Below are positions 40,933 through 49,477 of a stretch of 64,000 nucleotides of DNA, one piece after another. The stretch spans positions 62,001 through 126,000 of the forward strand of contig NZ_RFFG01000007.1 in the NCBI RefSeq assembly GCF_003696215.1. Direction: 5' to 3'. Under the pieces are notes generated by a model. That model saw only the letters and a list, made by a program, of their open reading frames with translations, made no database searches and had not been told where the DNA came from. Position numbers and translations under genes: made by a program. Each line of letters starts with the position of its first letter. Position 1 is the first letter of the stretch. The DNA is from Actinomadura harenae. Lineage in GTDB: Bacteria > Actinomycetota > Actinomycetes > Streptosporangiales > Streptosporangiaceae.

Positions 40933-43128
40933 GTGACGAACCTCGACGAGCCGTTGCAGAAGGTCCTGGGCGACAAGACCGCCAAGGTCCTCTCCAAGGG
41001 CCTCGACCTGCACACGGTCGGCGATCTGCTGCACCACTACCCGCGCCGCTACGCGCACCGGGGCGAGCTGACCCCGCTGAACGAGCTGGCCGACGGCGAG
41101 CACGTCACCGTCATGGCCGAGGTGGTCAAGGTGCAGGGCCGCGCGCTGTCCCGCAGCCCCGGCTACGTGCTGGAGATCACCGTCACCGACGGCACCGGCG
41201 AGCTGAAGCTGAGCTTCTTCGGCCGCCGCGGCTCCTACATCCCCGAACGCGACCTGTCCCCGGGCACCCGCGGCCTGTTCGCGGGCAAGATCAGCACCTA
41301 CCGGCCGCGGTCGGGCCGTCCGCAGCGCCAGCTCGCGCACCCGCAGTACAAGGTCGTCGCCGCCCGGGACGCCGACGCCGCCGCCCGCGAGTGGGCCGAC
41401 GAGATCATCCCGATCCACCCGACGACCAAGGGCCTGGACATCGACGCGATCGGCAAGTCCGTCGCGACCGTCCTCGACCTGGCCGACCTCGGCGACGACC
41501 CGATGCCCGAGACCCTCCGCGACCGCCTCGGCATGATCCCGCTCGCCGACGCCTACGAGGGCATCCACCGTCCGAAGGACTGGGAGCAGCTCGGCCGCGC
41601 CCGCAAGCGCCTGAAGTGGGACGAGGCGTTCGTCCTGCAGATCGCCCTGGCCCAGCGCCGCCGCGCCGCCGCCGCCCTCCCCGCCCGCCCCCGCCCGTCC
41701 ACCGGCGACGGCATCCTGCACGCCTTCGACCAGCGCCTCCCCTTCGACCTCACCGAAGGCCAGCTCCAGGTGGGCGAGGAGATCGCCGCCGACCTCGCCG
41801 AGTCCCACCCCATGCACCGCCTCCTCCAGGGCGACGTCGGCGCGGGGAAGACAATTGTCGCTTTGCGGGCGATGTTGCAGGTTGTGGACAACGGGGGGCA
41901 GGCGGCGCTGCTCGCGCCGACGGAGGTGCTCGCGCAGCAGCACTACCGGTCGATCACCAGGATGCTGGGGGAGCTCGGGCAGTCCGGGCAGATCGGCGGG
42001 GCCGAGCGGGCGACGCGGGTGACGCTGGTCACGGGGTCGCAGGGTGCCAAGGTGCGGCGGGCGTCGCTGCTGGAGGCGGCGTCCGGGGACGCGGGGATCG
42101 TGGTCGGGACGCACGCGCTGCTCGAGGACCACGTCCAGTTCGCCGATCTCGGGCTCGTCGTCGTGGACGAGCAGCACCGGTTCGGCGTCGAGCAGCGGGA
42201 CGCGCTGCGCGAGAAGGTGTCGGGCGGGCGGCCGCACGTGCTGGTCATGACGGCGACGCCGATCCCGCGGACGGTCGCGATGACGGTGTTCGGCGATCTG
42301 GAGACGTCCGTGCTGGGGCAGCTCCCCGCCGGGCGGTCGGCGATCGGCACGCACGTGGTGCCGCCCGAGAAGCCGGCGTTCCTGGCCCGCACCTGGGAGC
42401 GGATCAGGGAGGAGGCCGGGAAGGGGCGGCAGGTCTACATCGTCTGCCCGCGCATCGGCGAGCGGGAGGGCGACGAGGGGGACGTGCCCGCGCCGCCCGA
42501 CGAGGAGGGCCGCCGGTCCCCGCTCGGGATCATGGAACTGCTGCCGATGCTGGAGGACGAGCTGCTCGCCGGGCTGCGGATCGGCGTCCTGCACGGCAAG
42601 CTCCACCCGGACGAGAAGGACGCCGTCATGCGCCGGTTCGCGGCGGGCGAGCTGGACGTCCTGCTCGCGACGACGGTGATCGAGGTCGGGGTGGACGTCC
42701 CGAACGCGACCGCCATGGTGATCATGGACGCGGACCGGTTCGGGGTGTCGCAGCTGCACCAGCTGCGCGGACGCGTCGGACGGGGCACGCTGCCCGGCCT
42801 GTGCCTGCTGGTGACCGACGCCGAGCCGGGATCCAAGGCGCGCGAGCGGCTGGACGCGGTGGCCTCGACGACCGACGGGTTCGCGCTGTCCCGGCTGGAC
42901 CTGGAGCAGCGCCGGGAGGGCGACGTGCTCGGCGCGGCACAGGCCGGGCGGGCGTCCAGCCTGCGGCTGCTGACCCTCCAGCGGGACGAGGACGTGATCA
43001 GGCTCGCCCGTGAGGAGGCGACCGCCCTGGTCGAGGACGATCCGGAGCTGGAGCGGCATCCCGGCCTCGCCACGGAGCTGGCGTCCCTGCTCGACGAGGA
43101 GCGCACGGAGTACCTCGAGAAGACCTGA
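40933..43128 (+). CDS. recG: ATP-dependent DNA helicase RecG
   Basis: A 731-residue helicase that reverses stalled replication forks and processes branched DNA. The N-terminal wedge OB domain is about residues 50-150 (GELKLSFFGRRG). The motor has Walker A LLQGDVGAGKT, VVVDEQHRFG (DEQH), VMTATPIPRT, and VIEVGVDVPNATAMV with QLRGRVGRG. Normal length. Codon style changes sharply at about 41850: upstream codons end mostly in C, downstream more in G, with an AT-rich CAATTG patch at the junction. Confidence 0.97.
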   Translation: MTNLDEPLQKVLGDKTAKVLSKGLDLHTVGDLLHHYPRRYAHRGELTPLNELADGEHVTVMAEVVKVQGRALSRSPGYVLEITVTDGTGELKLSFFGRRGSYIPERDLSPGTRGLFAGKISTYRPRSGRPQRQLAHPQYKVVAARDADAAAREWADEIIPIHPTTKGLDIDAIGKSVATVLDLADLGDDPMPETLRDRLGMIPLADAYEGIHRPKDWEQLGRARKRLKWDEAFVLQIALAQRRRAAAALPARPRPSTGDGILHAFDQRLPFDLTEGQLQVGEEIAADLAESHPMHRLLQGDVGAGKTIVALRAMLQVVDNGGQAALLAPTEVLAQQHYRSITRMLGELGQSGQIGGAERATRVTLVTGSQGAKVRRASLLEAASGDAGIVVGTHALLEDHVQFADLGLVVVDEQHRFGVEQRDALREKVSGGRPHVLVMTATPIPRTVAMTVFGDLETSVLGQLPAGRSAIGTHVVPPEKPAFLARTWERIREEAGKGRQVYIVCPRIGEREGDEGDVPAPPDEEGRRSPLGIMELLPMLEDELLAGLRIGVLHGKLHPDEKDAVMRRFAAGELDVLLATTVIEVGVDVPNATAMVIMDADRFGVSQLHQLRGRVGRGTLPGLCLLVTDAEPGSKARERLDAVASTTDGFALSRLDLEQRREGDVLGAAQAGRASSLRLLTLQRDEDVIRLAREEATALVEDDPELERHPGLATELASLLDEERTEYLEKT

Positions 43129-43143
43129 TCGGCGGCACGTCCC

Positions 43144-43178
43144 AAGCCCCCGGTTCGCGTGACGCGGACCGGGGGCTT
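43144..43178 (+). terminator. Strong terminator after recG
   Basis: AAGCCCCCGGT (43144-43154) pairs with ACCGGGGGCTT (43168-43178), with an inner CGCG-TGA-CGCG hairpin. Three T bases overlap the 3-prime arm. Confidence 0.9.
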
Positions 43179-43207
43179 TCGCATGCTGTGACACAGATCA
43201 CGATTCA

Positions 43208-43222
43208 TACCCCCTGGGGGTG
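43208..43222. promoter_or_regulatory. CsoR-like palindrome upstream of the MFS exporter
   Basis: ACCCCC, T, GGGGGT at 43209-43221 is a perfect palindrome around one base. It resembles the TACCCCC-type sites bound by CsoR/RcnR-family repressors. Further C-rich half-sites (ATACCCC and TACCCCCTAT) follow at 43249-43265. All lie within 76 bases upstream of the exporter start. Confidence 0.5.
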
Positions 43223-43283
43223 TGTTACGTTTCTCCGCGTCAGCAAGACATACCCCTACCCCCTATTTGTATGAGGAGTCGAG

Positions 43284-44717
43284 ATGTCCGCGTCTCACCC
43301 GAAGCGGTGGTGGGCCCTCCTGGTGCTCGCCACAGCCCAGTTCATGGTCATCATGGACACCTCGATCATCGGAGTGGCGCTGCCCGACATGCAGCACGAC
43401 CTGGGCTTCTCGCCCGGCGGCCTGCAGTGGGTGTTCAACGCCTACGTGGTCGTGTTCGGCGGCCTGCTGCTCCTCGGCGGACGGCTCGCCGACCTGCTCG
43501 GCGCCCGCCGGGTCTTCGCGGCCGGATGGGTCGTCCTCATCGGCGGCTCGGTCGTCGCGGCGGCCGCCCAGAGCGCCTGGGTCGAACTGCTCGGCCGCGG
43601 CATCCAGGGCGTCGGCGGCGCGCTGATCACCCCGGCCGCGATGGCGCTGCTCATGATCACTTTCGGTGCGAACCCGCGTGAGCTGGGCAAGGCCATGGCG
43701 CTGTACGGCGCGGCGGCCCCCGCGGGCGGCACCGCCGGCGTGTTCCTCGGCGGCGTCCTCACCCAGTGGCTGAGCTGGCCGTGGGTGTTCGTGATCTACA
43801 TTCCGATCGGCCTGGCGACCCTCGCCGCCGTCCCGGCCGTCCTGCCCGCCGTCCGCGGCCACCGCGGCTCGGTGGACGTGCTCGGCGCGATCTCGGTCAC
43901 CGGTGGCCTGGCCCTCGCCGTCCTGGCGGTCGTCCGGGCACCGGAGCAGGGCTGGGGCTCGGCCTCGACGCTGCTGGAGTTCGCCGGCGCCGCGCTGCTG
44001 CTGGTCCTCTTCGCGATCGTCCAGAAGGTCGTCAAGGCGCCGCTCGCCCCGCCGTCCATCTGGAAGGTGCCCGGCCTCGCCGCGGCCAACGTCGCCTTCG
44101 CGCTGCTCGGCGCGGCCTGGATCCCGGCCTGGTACTTCCTGAACCTCTACCTGCAGCAGGTGCTCGGGTTCGGGGCCTTCGCCAGCGGCGCGGCGCTGCT
44201 GCCGATGACCGTCACGATCATGATCCTCATGGTCGGCGTCACCGGCCGGCTCATGGCCCGCTTCGGGATGAAGCCGCTCGCGGTCACCGGACTGTTCGTG
44301 CTGGCGCTCGGCCTGGCCGGGCTGACCTTCGTCCGCCCGGACGGCAGCTTCGCCGCCGACGTGCTCGCCGCGTCCCTGGTGGCGGCGCTCGGGATGTCGC
44401 TCGCCTTCATCCCGACCATGATGTCCGCCCTCGCCGGCGCCCCGCCGGAGCAGGCGGGCCTGGCGTCCGGCATCGTCAACACCTCCTACCAGGTGGGTTC
44501 GGCGCTGGGCCTGGCCGGGGCGACCGCCTTCGCGGCCTCCCGCGGCGCGGACGCCCTCGGGAACGCCGTCCGGCTCACCGACGGGTTCCGCTCGGCCTTC
44601 GAGATCGCGGCCGTGATCGCGGCGGCGGGCGGAGTGGCGGCCCTGGTCCTGCTGCGCAAGCCGCGTCCCGCCGGGACGGAGGCGGCCGGGGCTCCGGAAG
44701 TGGAGCGCGTCGCGTGA
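43284..44717 (+). CDS. MFS drug exporter, DHA2 (14-helix) type
   Basis: A 477-residue integral membrane exporter with about 14 hydrophobic segments. Motif A is seen in GGRLADLLGARRVF, motif C-like glycines in AAPAGGTAGVFLGGVL, and the start FMVIMDTSIIGVALPDM is the usual DHA2 beginning. It should expel drugs or toxic compounds using the proton gradient. ATG 43284 has GAGGAG upstream. A metal- or sulfur-responsive repressor site may control it, but no regulator gene is adjacent. Confidence 0.92.
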   Translation: MSASHPKRWWALLVLATAQFMVIMDTSIIGVALPDMQHDLGFSPGGLQWVFNAYVVVFGGLLLLGGRLADLLGARRVFAAGWVVLIGGSVVAAAAQSAWVELLGRGIQGVGGALITPAAMALLMITFGANPRELGKAMALYGAAAPAGGTAGVFLGGVLTQWLSWPWVFVIYIPIGLATLAAVPAVLPAVRGHRGSVDVLGAISVTGGLALAVLAVVRAPEQGWGSASTLLEFAGAALLLVLFAIVQKVVKAPLAPPSIWKVPGLAAANVAFALLGAAWIPAWYFLNLYLQQVLGFGAFASGAALLPMTVTIMILMVGVTGRLMARFGMKPLAVTGLFVLALGLAGLTFVRPDGSFAADVLAASLVAALGMSLAFIPTMMSALAGAPPEQAGLASGIVNTSYQVGSALGLAGATAFAASRGADALGNAVRLTDGFRSAFEIAAVIAAAGGVAALVLLRKPRPAGTEAAGAPEVERVA

Positions 44718-44729
44718 CCGACTGTACGG

Positions 44730-44759
44730 AGAGGGGGCGCGCCCGCACGCGCCCCCTCT
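44730..44759 (+). terminator. Strong terminator after the MFS gene
   Basis: AGAGGGGGCGCG (44730-44741) and CGCGCCCCCTCT (44748-44759) are perfect arms around a 6-base loop, followed by a T-rich tail (TCTTCTT-like). Confidence 0.9.
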
Positions 44760-44822
44760 TCTTCGCCGTAAATCCCTACTTTTCAAGTTGACTTTACGGA
44801 AAACCTGGGTCACCCTGGATCC

Positions 44823-44894
44823 GTGACCGAGCGAACCTCCCTCGTCGCGCGCCGCCACGTCGACCTCCGACGCCAGGCCAGCGCGCTCTGTTGA
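44823..44894 (+). CDS. Cysteine-type leader peptide
   Basis: A 23-codon frame from GTG 44823 to TGA 44894. The peptide begins MTERTSLVARR and ends HVDLRRQASALC. This ending, HVDLRRxxxALC with a single Cys before the stop, is the hallmark of the short actinobacterial leader peptides found before sulfur-assimilation and cysteine-related genes. TTGACT at 44788-44793 may be the -35, with start at or near the GTG (leaderless). A stable hairpin follows the stop. It implies cysteine-responsive attenuation of the HEAT-repeat gene. Confidence 0.75.
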   Translation: MTERTSLVARRHVDLRRQASALC

Positions 44895-44902
44895 TCGAGC
44901 CT

Positions 44903-44930
44903 CCGGGCCCGCGCCCCGCCCGCGGCCCGG
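44903..44930 (+). terminator. Attenuator-like hairpin after the leader peptide
   Basis: CCGGGCC (44903-44909) and GCG (44911-44913) pair with CGC (44921-44923) and GGCCCGG (44924-44930), leaving one bulged C and a 7-base loop. It starts 8 bases after the leader stop and 75 bases before the HEAT gene. Confidence 0.55.
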
Positions 44931-44977
44931 ACGCCACCCGAACAGGACGATCCGCACGGCTCTGACAGAGGTCCGCC

Positions 44978-45919
44978 ATGTCGCTCTTGCCCACATCCCC
45001 GACCCCCGGGGCGCCCGCACGCGTCCTCGAAGTCCAGCGTCTCGACCGTCCCGCGCTCGCCGATCTCGACCCGTACCTGAGCGATCCCGAGCCCGAGGTG
45101 CGCGAGGCCGCGGTCCTCGCGCTCGGCCGCCTGCAGCGCGCCGGGGACGGGACGCGGGACGTCGCCGACACCCTGGCCTGGACGCTCGCCGACCCCGACG
45201 CCCGCGTCCGGGACGCCGCTGCGGACGCCCTCGGCGACCTGCCCGAGGCCGTCCTCGGCACGGACGGCGTGGAGGCGCTGCTGCTCGCCGCCGCCCCCGA
45301 CCGCGACCGGCGCGTCCGGGACGTCGCGACCACGCTGCTGGCCGCCCTCGTGCGCGCCGCGAGCGAGCTGTACGCGCAGGGCCTCCAGGAGGACGAGCCG
45401 CACATCCGCGTGCAGGCCGTGCTCGGCCTGGTCACCCTGCGCGCGGTGGCCGAGGTCTCCGAGGCGGCCGACGACCCGGCCCGCGAGGTCCGCGTCGCGG
45501 TCGCGGGCGGACTGGCCCGGCTCGCCGAGGAGATCGCGCTGCCCGAACCCGCGCCGTCCGCCCTCGACCACCTGCTCGCCGACCACGACCCGGTCGTCCG
45601 GATGGCGGCCATCGACGCGGTCGGCGAACTCGGCGCGCCCGAGCCCCTCGTCGGACGCGTCGTCACCGCCACCGCGCACGCGAGCTGGCAGGTCCGCCGC
45701 CGCGCGGCCCTCGCGCTCGCGTTCGCCGAGCCGGACGTCGCCGTCCGGCCGCTGGTGCGCGCGCTCCGCGACCGGATCGTGGACGTCCGGCGCGCCGCCG
45801 TCCAGTCCCTCGAGCAGTGGGCCCCGACGCATCCCGAGGTCCTGACCGCGCTCACCGAGGCGCTCTCGGATTCCGACCCCGGAGTCCGAACCCAGGCGCG
45901 GTGGGCGTTGTCCAAGTAG
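44978..45919 (+). CDS. HEAT-repeat protein under a cysteine-type leader
   Basis: A 313-residue all-helical protein of tandem HEAT/PBS-lyase-type repeats: LSDPEPEVREAAVLALGRL, LADPDARVRDAAADALGDL, RRVRDVATTLLAAL, EVRVAVAGGLARL, DPVVRMAAIDAVGEL, WQVRRRAALALAF, VDVRRAAVQSLEQW and DPGVRTQARWALS. It has no signal or membrane segment and probably acts as a protein scaffold. AGAGG precedes ATG 44978. The upstream Cys leader suggests a role linked to sulfur or Fe-S metabolism, which the sequence alone cannot confirm. Confidence 0.85.
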   Translation: MSLLPTSPTPGAPARVLEVQRLDRPALADLDPYLSDPEPEVREAAVLALGRLQRAGDGTRDVADTLAWTLADPDARVRDAAADALGDLPEAVLGTDGVEALLLAAAPDRDRRVRDVATTLLAALVRAASELYAQGLQEDEPHIRVQAVLGLVTLRAVAEVSEAADDPAREVRVAVAGGLARLAEEIALPEPAPSALDHLLADHDPVVRMAAIDAVGELGAPEPLVGRVVTATAHASWQVRRRAALALAFAEPDVAVRPLVRALRDRIVDVRRAAVQSLEQWAPTHPEVLTALTEALSDSDPGVRTQARWALSK

Positions 45920-45924
45920 GGGAC

Positions 45925-46014
45925 GTCATACCGGCCGTCCGTGGGCCGCGGTGCGGGCAGGGAATCTCGGGGTGGGGATCCCCTGCCCGTACCGCGGCCC
46001 ACGGACGGTCATAC
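45925..46014. repeat. 32-bp inverted repeat flanked by 7-bp direct repeats
   Basis: Positions 45935-45966 and 45977-46008 are inverted copies with two mismatches in 32, around a 10-base loop. GTCATAC occurs on both sides (45925-45931 and 46008-46014) as a direct repeat. The structure could be a large terminator of the HEAT gene or a small non-coding mobile element with target duplication. The right GTCATAC overlaps the -10 region of rsmD. Confidence 0.75.
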
Positions 46015-46022
46015 TTTGTGCC

Positions 46023-46586
46023 GTGAGCAGGGTTATCGCGGGGAGTGCGGGCGGACGGCGGTTGGCGGTTCCGGCGGGACGGGACACGCGTCCCACCAGC
46101 GACCGGGCACGGGAGGGGCTGTTCTCGACCGTCCAGGCCCTGCTGGGGCCGCTGGACGGGCTGCGGGCGGCGGACCTGTTCGCCGGGTCGGGGGCCGTCG
46201 GGCTGGAGGCGCTGTCGCGGGGCGCCGCGCACGCGCTGCTGGTGGAGTCGCACCCGCGCGCGGTGAGGATCGTCCGGCAGAACGTCGAGTCGCTGGGACT
46301 GCCCGGCGCGCAGGTCGTCGCCGACAAGGTCGAGCGCGTCGTGAAGCGCCCGCCGGACGCGCCGTACGACCTGGTGTTCGCCGACCCGCCCTACGCGCTC
46401 GCGGACGAGGCCGTCGCCGAGATGCTCGAATCCCTCCGCGACAACGGCTGGCTCGCCGAGGACGCGCTGATCGCCGTCGAACGATCCGTCCGATCGCCCG
46501 CTCTGGTGTGGCCCACGGGGTATATGCCGGAACGTGACCGTCGTTACGGCGAAGCCGTATTCTGGTACGGGCGAGCCACCGGCTGA
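46023..46586 (+). CDS. rsmD: 16S rRNA (guanine(966)-N(2))-methyltransferase
   Basis: A 187-residue SAM-dependent methyltransferase that modifies 16S rRNA in the 30S head. GTG 46023 gives the normal start SRVIAGSAGGRRLAVPAG; longer frames run into the inverted repeat. Motifs are TRPTSDRAREGLFS, ADLFAGSGAVGLEALSRGA and the catalytic DPPY in LVFADPPYAL. TACTTT at 46012-46017 predicts transcription starting at the GTG, so the mRNA is probably leaderless. Confidence 0.95.
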   Translation: MSRVIAGSAGGRRLAVPAGRDTRPTSDRAREGLFSTVQALLGPLDGLRAADLFAGSGAVGLEALSRGAAHALLVESHPRAVRIVRQNVESLGLPGAQVVADKVERVVKRPPDAPYDLVFADPPYALADEAVAEMLESLRDNGWLAEDALIAVERSVRSPALVWPTGYMPERDRRYGEAVFWYGRATG

Positions 46587-46646
46587 TCCCCCGGTCGGCC
46601 AATACCATGGGCCACCGAGGGACGATCTCAGGGGGCAGGGGTCGGT

Positions 46647-48101
46647 ATGAGTTCCGGTGGGACGAACAAGGCGCTGCGCTGGACCTGGGTGGTCACCCTG
46701 GTCTTTGTCCTGGCGCTGATGGCGAACATCACCTACGTCCAGGGGTTCCAGGCGCAGTCGCTGCGGGACGACCCGCTGAACACGCGCCAGTACGTGAACC
46801 GCGACACGATCGACCGGGGGCCGATCGTCGCGGGCGGCGAGCGGATCGCCTGGTCCGACGCCGTCGCCAAGGGCCGCTACCAGCGCCACTACAAGGACAG
46901 CGCGGCGTTCTCGCCGGTCACCGGCTACTTCTCGATGTACTCGCAGACGCAGCTCGAGGGCTCCGAGAACCACATCCTGGACGGCACCGACTCGCGCCTG
47001 TCGACCACCAGCCTCATCGACCGCCTCCTCGGCCGGAAGGTTCCCGGCGGGACGGTCGAGACCAGCGTGAACCCGGCCGCCCAGCGGGCCGCCTACCAGG
47101 CGCTCGCGGCCAGCGGGGCGCGCCGGGCCGCCGCCGTCGCGCTCGACCCGAAGACCGGTGCGATCCTGACGCTGGCGTCCTACCCGTCCTACGACGCGAA
47201 CCAGGTCGCCGTCCCGGACGCCAAGCAGGCGCAGGCCGCGTTCACCCGGCTCAACACCGACCCGCTGAAGCCGCTGCTCAGCAAGGCGACCGGCGAGCTC
47301 TTCCCGCCCGGATCGACGTTCAAGACCGTCGTGGCCTCGGCCGACCTGGCCGCGGGCGCGACCAAGGACACCGCCGTCCGCGCCGGGCGCAGCTACCAGC
47401 CGCGCGGCGCCGGGCAGCCGATCAACAACGACGCCGGGGACATCGGGGGCGTGTGCGACAACGCCTCCATCCCGCTGATCACGGCGTACGCGCAGTCCTG
47501 CAACACCACGTTCGCGTTCCTGGGGGCCGAGCAGCCGGGGAACGGCGGGGTGTCCGACCAGGCGGCGAAGTACGGCTTCTACAAGAAGATCGAGTACGAC
47601 AAGGGCCTGTCCAGCGCGGTCAGCTCGTTCCCGAAGACCGACCAGCCGTCGCTGAGCGCGCTCGGCTCGATCGGGCAGGGCAGCACGGTCGCGACGCCGT
47701 TGCAGATGGCGATGGTCGCCGCCGCGGTCGTCAACGACGGCAAGGTGATGCGTCCCTCCCTGGTGAACAAGCTGCGCGGCGCGGACGGATCGGTCGTCCA
47801 GGGCGCGACCCGCCAGGTGCTCGGCCAGGCGCTCTCCGCGGACCAGGCGAGTGAGATGCGCGACATGATGCGTGAGGTCGTCCGGTCCGGCACGGGTAAG
47901 ACCCTTCAGGGGACGTCCGTCGGCGGCGGCAAGACCGGCACCGCCGATATCCAGGGCGTCGCCTACAACGATCGCTGGTTCATCGGCTTCGGCCCGGGAC
48001 CGAGCGCCAAGTACGCCGTCGCCGTCATGACCGAGGCGAAGGGGTACGGCATCGAGTCCGGCCCGATCGCCGCCAAGATCATCGATGCCTTGGGCGGCTG
48101 A
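46647..48101 (+). CDS. pbpA: Class B penicillin-binding protein (PbpA type)
   Basis: A 484-residue transpeptidase with one N-terminal membrane helix (WVVTLVFVLALMANITY) and the rest outside the cell. The transpeptidase boxes are intact: STFK (Ser223-Lys226), SCN (284-286) and KTG (429-431). The region before them (residues 45-150) is the PbpA-type N-terminal domain. It cross-links peptidoglycan, probably with a SEDS partner encoded elsewhere. It interrupts the usual rsmD-coaD adjacency of actinobacteria. Confidence 0.92.
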   Translation: MSSGGTNKALRWTWVVTLVFVLALMANITYVQGFQAQSLRDDPLNTRQYVNRDTIDRGPIVAGGERIAWSDAVAKGRYQRHYKDSAAFSPVTGYFSMYSQTQLEGSENHILDGTDSRLSTTSLIDRLLGRKVPGGTVETSVNPAAQRAAYQALAASGARRAAAVALDPKTGAILTLASYPSYDANQVAVPDAKQAQAAFTRLNTDPLKPLLSKATGELFPPGSTFKTVVASADLAAGATKDTAVRAGRSYQPRGAGQPINNDAGDIGGVCDNASIPLITAYAQSCNTTFAFLGAEQPGNGGVSDQAAKYGFYKKIEYDKGLSSAVSSFPKTDQPSLSALGSIGQGSTVATPLQMAMVAAAVVNDGKVMRPSLVNKLRGADGSVVQGATRQVLGQALSADQASEMRDMMREVVRSGTGKTLQGTSVGGGKTGTADIQGVAYNDRWFIGFGPGPSAKYAVAVMTEAKGYGIESGPIAAKIIDALGG

Positions 48102-48224
48102 CCTGGGGATCCGTCCCGCTCGCCCGGCCCGGCCGGTGAGCCCGCGCCCCGGTCGCGGGCGCGTCGCGGGCGGTTTGGTACGGTCGCGCCGCAGTCGTCC
48201 CCGCCCGAAGGATGGAGCCGTCTC

Positions 48225-48704
48225 ATGCGCCGTGTCGTCTGCCCCGGCTCGTTCGATCCCGTGACCAACGGCCACCTCGACATCATCAGCCGCGCGTCCC
48301 GCCTCTTCGACGAGGTGGTGGTCGCCGTCCTGATCAACAAGACCAAGCAGGGCCTGTTCACCGTCGACGAGCGGATGGAACTGCTCGGTGAGGTCACCAA
48401 GGAGTACGGCAACGTCCGGATCGACTCCTGGCACGGGCTGCTCGTCGACTTCTGCAAGGTCAACGACATCCCCGTGATCGTCAAGGGCCTGCGCGCGGTC
48501 AGCGACTACGAGTACGAGCTCCAGATGGCCCAGATGAACCACCGGATGGCGGGCGTGGAGACCATGTTCATGTCCACCAACCCGCTCTACTCCTACCTGT
48601 CGTCCTCCCTCATGAAGGAGGTCGTCAAGTTCGGCGGGGACGTGTCGGGGCTCGTCCCGGAGCTCGTCCACGACCGCCTGGCCGAACGCCTCCGCCCGTC
48701 CTGA
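48225..48704 (+). CDS. coaD: Phosphopantetheine adenylyltransferase
   Basis: A 159-residue enzyme of coenzyme A synthesis that adds AMP to phosphopantetheine. The nucleotidyltransferase motif is CPGSFDPVTNGHLDII; VKGLRAVSDYEYELQMAQMN and the end motif YLSSSLMKEVVKFGGDVSG are characteristic. Normal length. ATG 48225 lies about 120 bases after the pbpA stop. Confidence 0.97.
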   Translation: MRRVVCPGSFDPVTNGHLDIISRASRLFDEVVVAVLINKTKQGLFTVDERMELLGEVTKEYGNVRIDSWHGLLVDFCKVNDIPVIVKGLRAVSDYEYELQMAQMNHRMAGVETMFMSTNPLYSYLSSSLMKEVVKFGGDVSGLVPELVHDRLAERLRPS

Positions 48705-48716
48705 AGCCGCTCTCAG

Positions 48717-48770
48717 GGCCGGTTCGGGGCCGGTTCGGGGGCGGTTCAAGGCCGGTTCAGGGCTGGTTTC
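48717..48770. repeat. Degenerate GCCGGTTCGGG tandem repeat after coaD
   Basis: Five degenerate copies of a 10-11 base unit (GCCGGTTCGGG, GCGGTTCAAG, GCCGGTTCAGG, GCTGGTTT) begin about 13 bases after the coaD stop. There is no hairpin of note in it. Confidence 0.7.
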
Positions 48771-48827
48771 GCGACCCTCCCGAGGCCGCTCGGGGCGGTC
48801 TGACGAGGCCGAACGGGACCCTCTGAG

Positions 48828-48856
48828 TTGGGTGAACGCCCCCGGTCGGATACCCT
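48828..48856 (+). promoter_or_regulatory. Promoter of the DUF177-rpmF operon
   Basis: TTGGGT at 48828-48833 and TACCCT at 48851-48856 are separated by 17 bases. The predicted start at about 48863 excludes the GTG at 48832 as translation start and supports ATG 48892. Confidence 0.6.
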
Positions 48857-48891
48857 GGGACATCGGCCAGGAACGACGGTCGCGATTCGCC

Positions 48892-49476
48892 ATGCCTCAC
48901 GAAAGCAGGAAAGCTCTGTCCCGCAACGAACCCGCGCAAAGCCCGCTCGTGCTCGACACCCGAGCCCTCAGCCGGCAGCCGGGGTCCGAGCGGCGGGAGC
49001 ACCTCACCGTGCCGGCTCCGGAGAATTTCGGCATCGAGATGGTGCGAGTGCCCGAGGGTGCGCCGATGGAGCTGGACATCCGGCTCGAGTCGGTGCTCGA
49101 GGGCGTTCTCGTCACCGGAACGGCACGGGTACCCCTCGAAGGGGAGTGCGCACGCTGCCTGGACCCGATCGCCTCGGACTTCGAGGCGAACTTCCAGGAG
49201 CTCTTCGTTTATCCTGACACCCGCTCCGGTGGGAACGCAGGCGACGACGAGCTCCGCCTCGAGGACGACCTGCTCGCCCTCGAGCCGGTGCTCCGGGACG
49301 CGGTGGTCCTCCAACTGCCGCTGTCGCCGCTGTGCCAGGACGACTGTCCTGGCCTGTGTCCGGAGTGCGGTGTAAGGCTGGCGGACGCCGGGCCCGACCA
49401 CCACCACGACGCCGCCGACCCCCGGTGGGCGGCGCTCGGATCCATCGACCTACAACGAGGAAAGCAGGAGGGCTGA
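48892..49476 (+). CDS. DUF177 (YceD) family protein
   Basis: A 194-residue YceD-family protein linked to 23S rRNA and ribosome assembly in bacteria and plants. It has two Cys-containing segments: [11 protein letters not shown] (about residues 82-92) and [16 protein letters not shown] (about 149-164), which look like a zinc site. ATG 48892 is chosen because a good promoter lies downstream of the earlier GTG. It stops one base before the rpmF start, the conserved DUF177-rpmF pair. Confidence 0.92.
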   Translation: MPHESRKALSRNEPAQSPLVLDTRALSRQPGSERREHLTVPAPENFGIEMVRVPEGAPMELDIRLESVLEGVLVTGTARVPLEGECARCLDPIASDFEANFQELFVYPDTRSGGNAGDDELRLEDDLLALEPVLRDAVVLQLPLSPLCQDDCPGLCPECGVRLADAGPDHHHDAADPRWAALGSIDLQRGKQEG

Positions 49477-49477
49477 A

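Noticed and set aside
45852..48893. A 1013-codon open frame on the minus strand across rsmD, pbpA and coaD
   Set aside because: It is antisense to three well-supported genes, has Arg/Gly/Asp-rich low-information sequence typical of high-GC shadow frames, and matches no domain.
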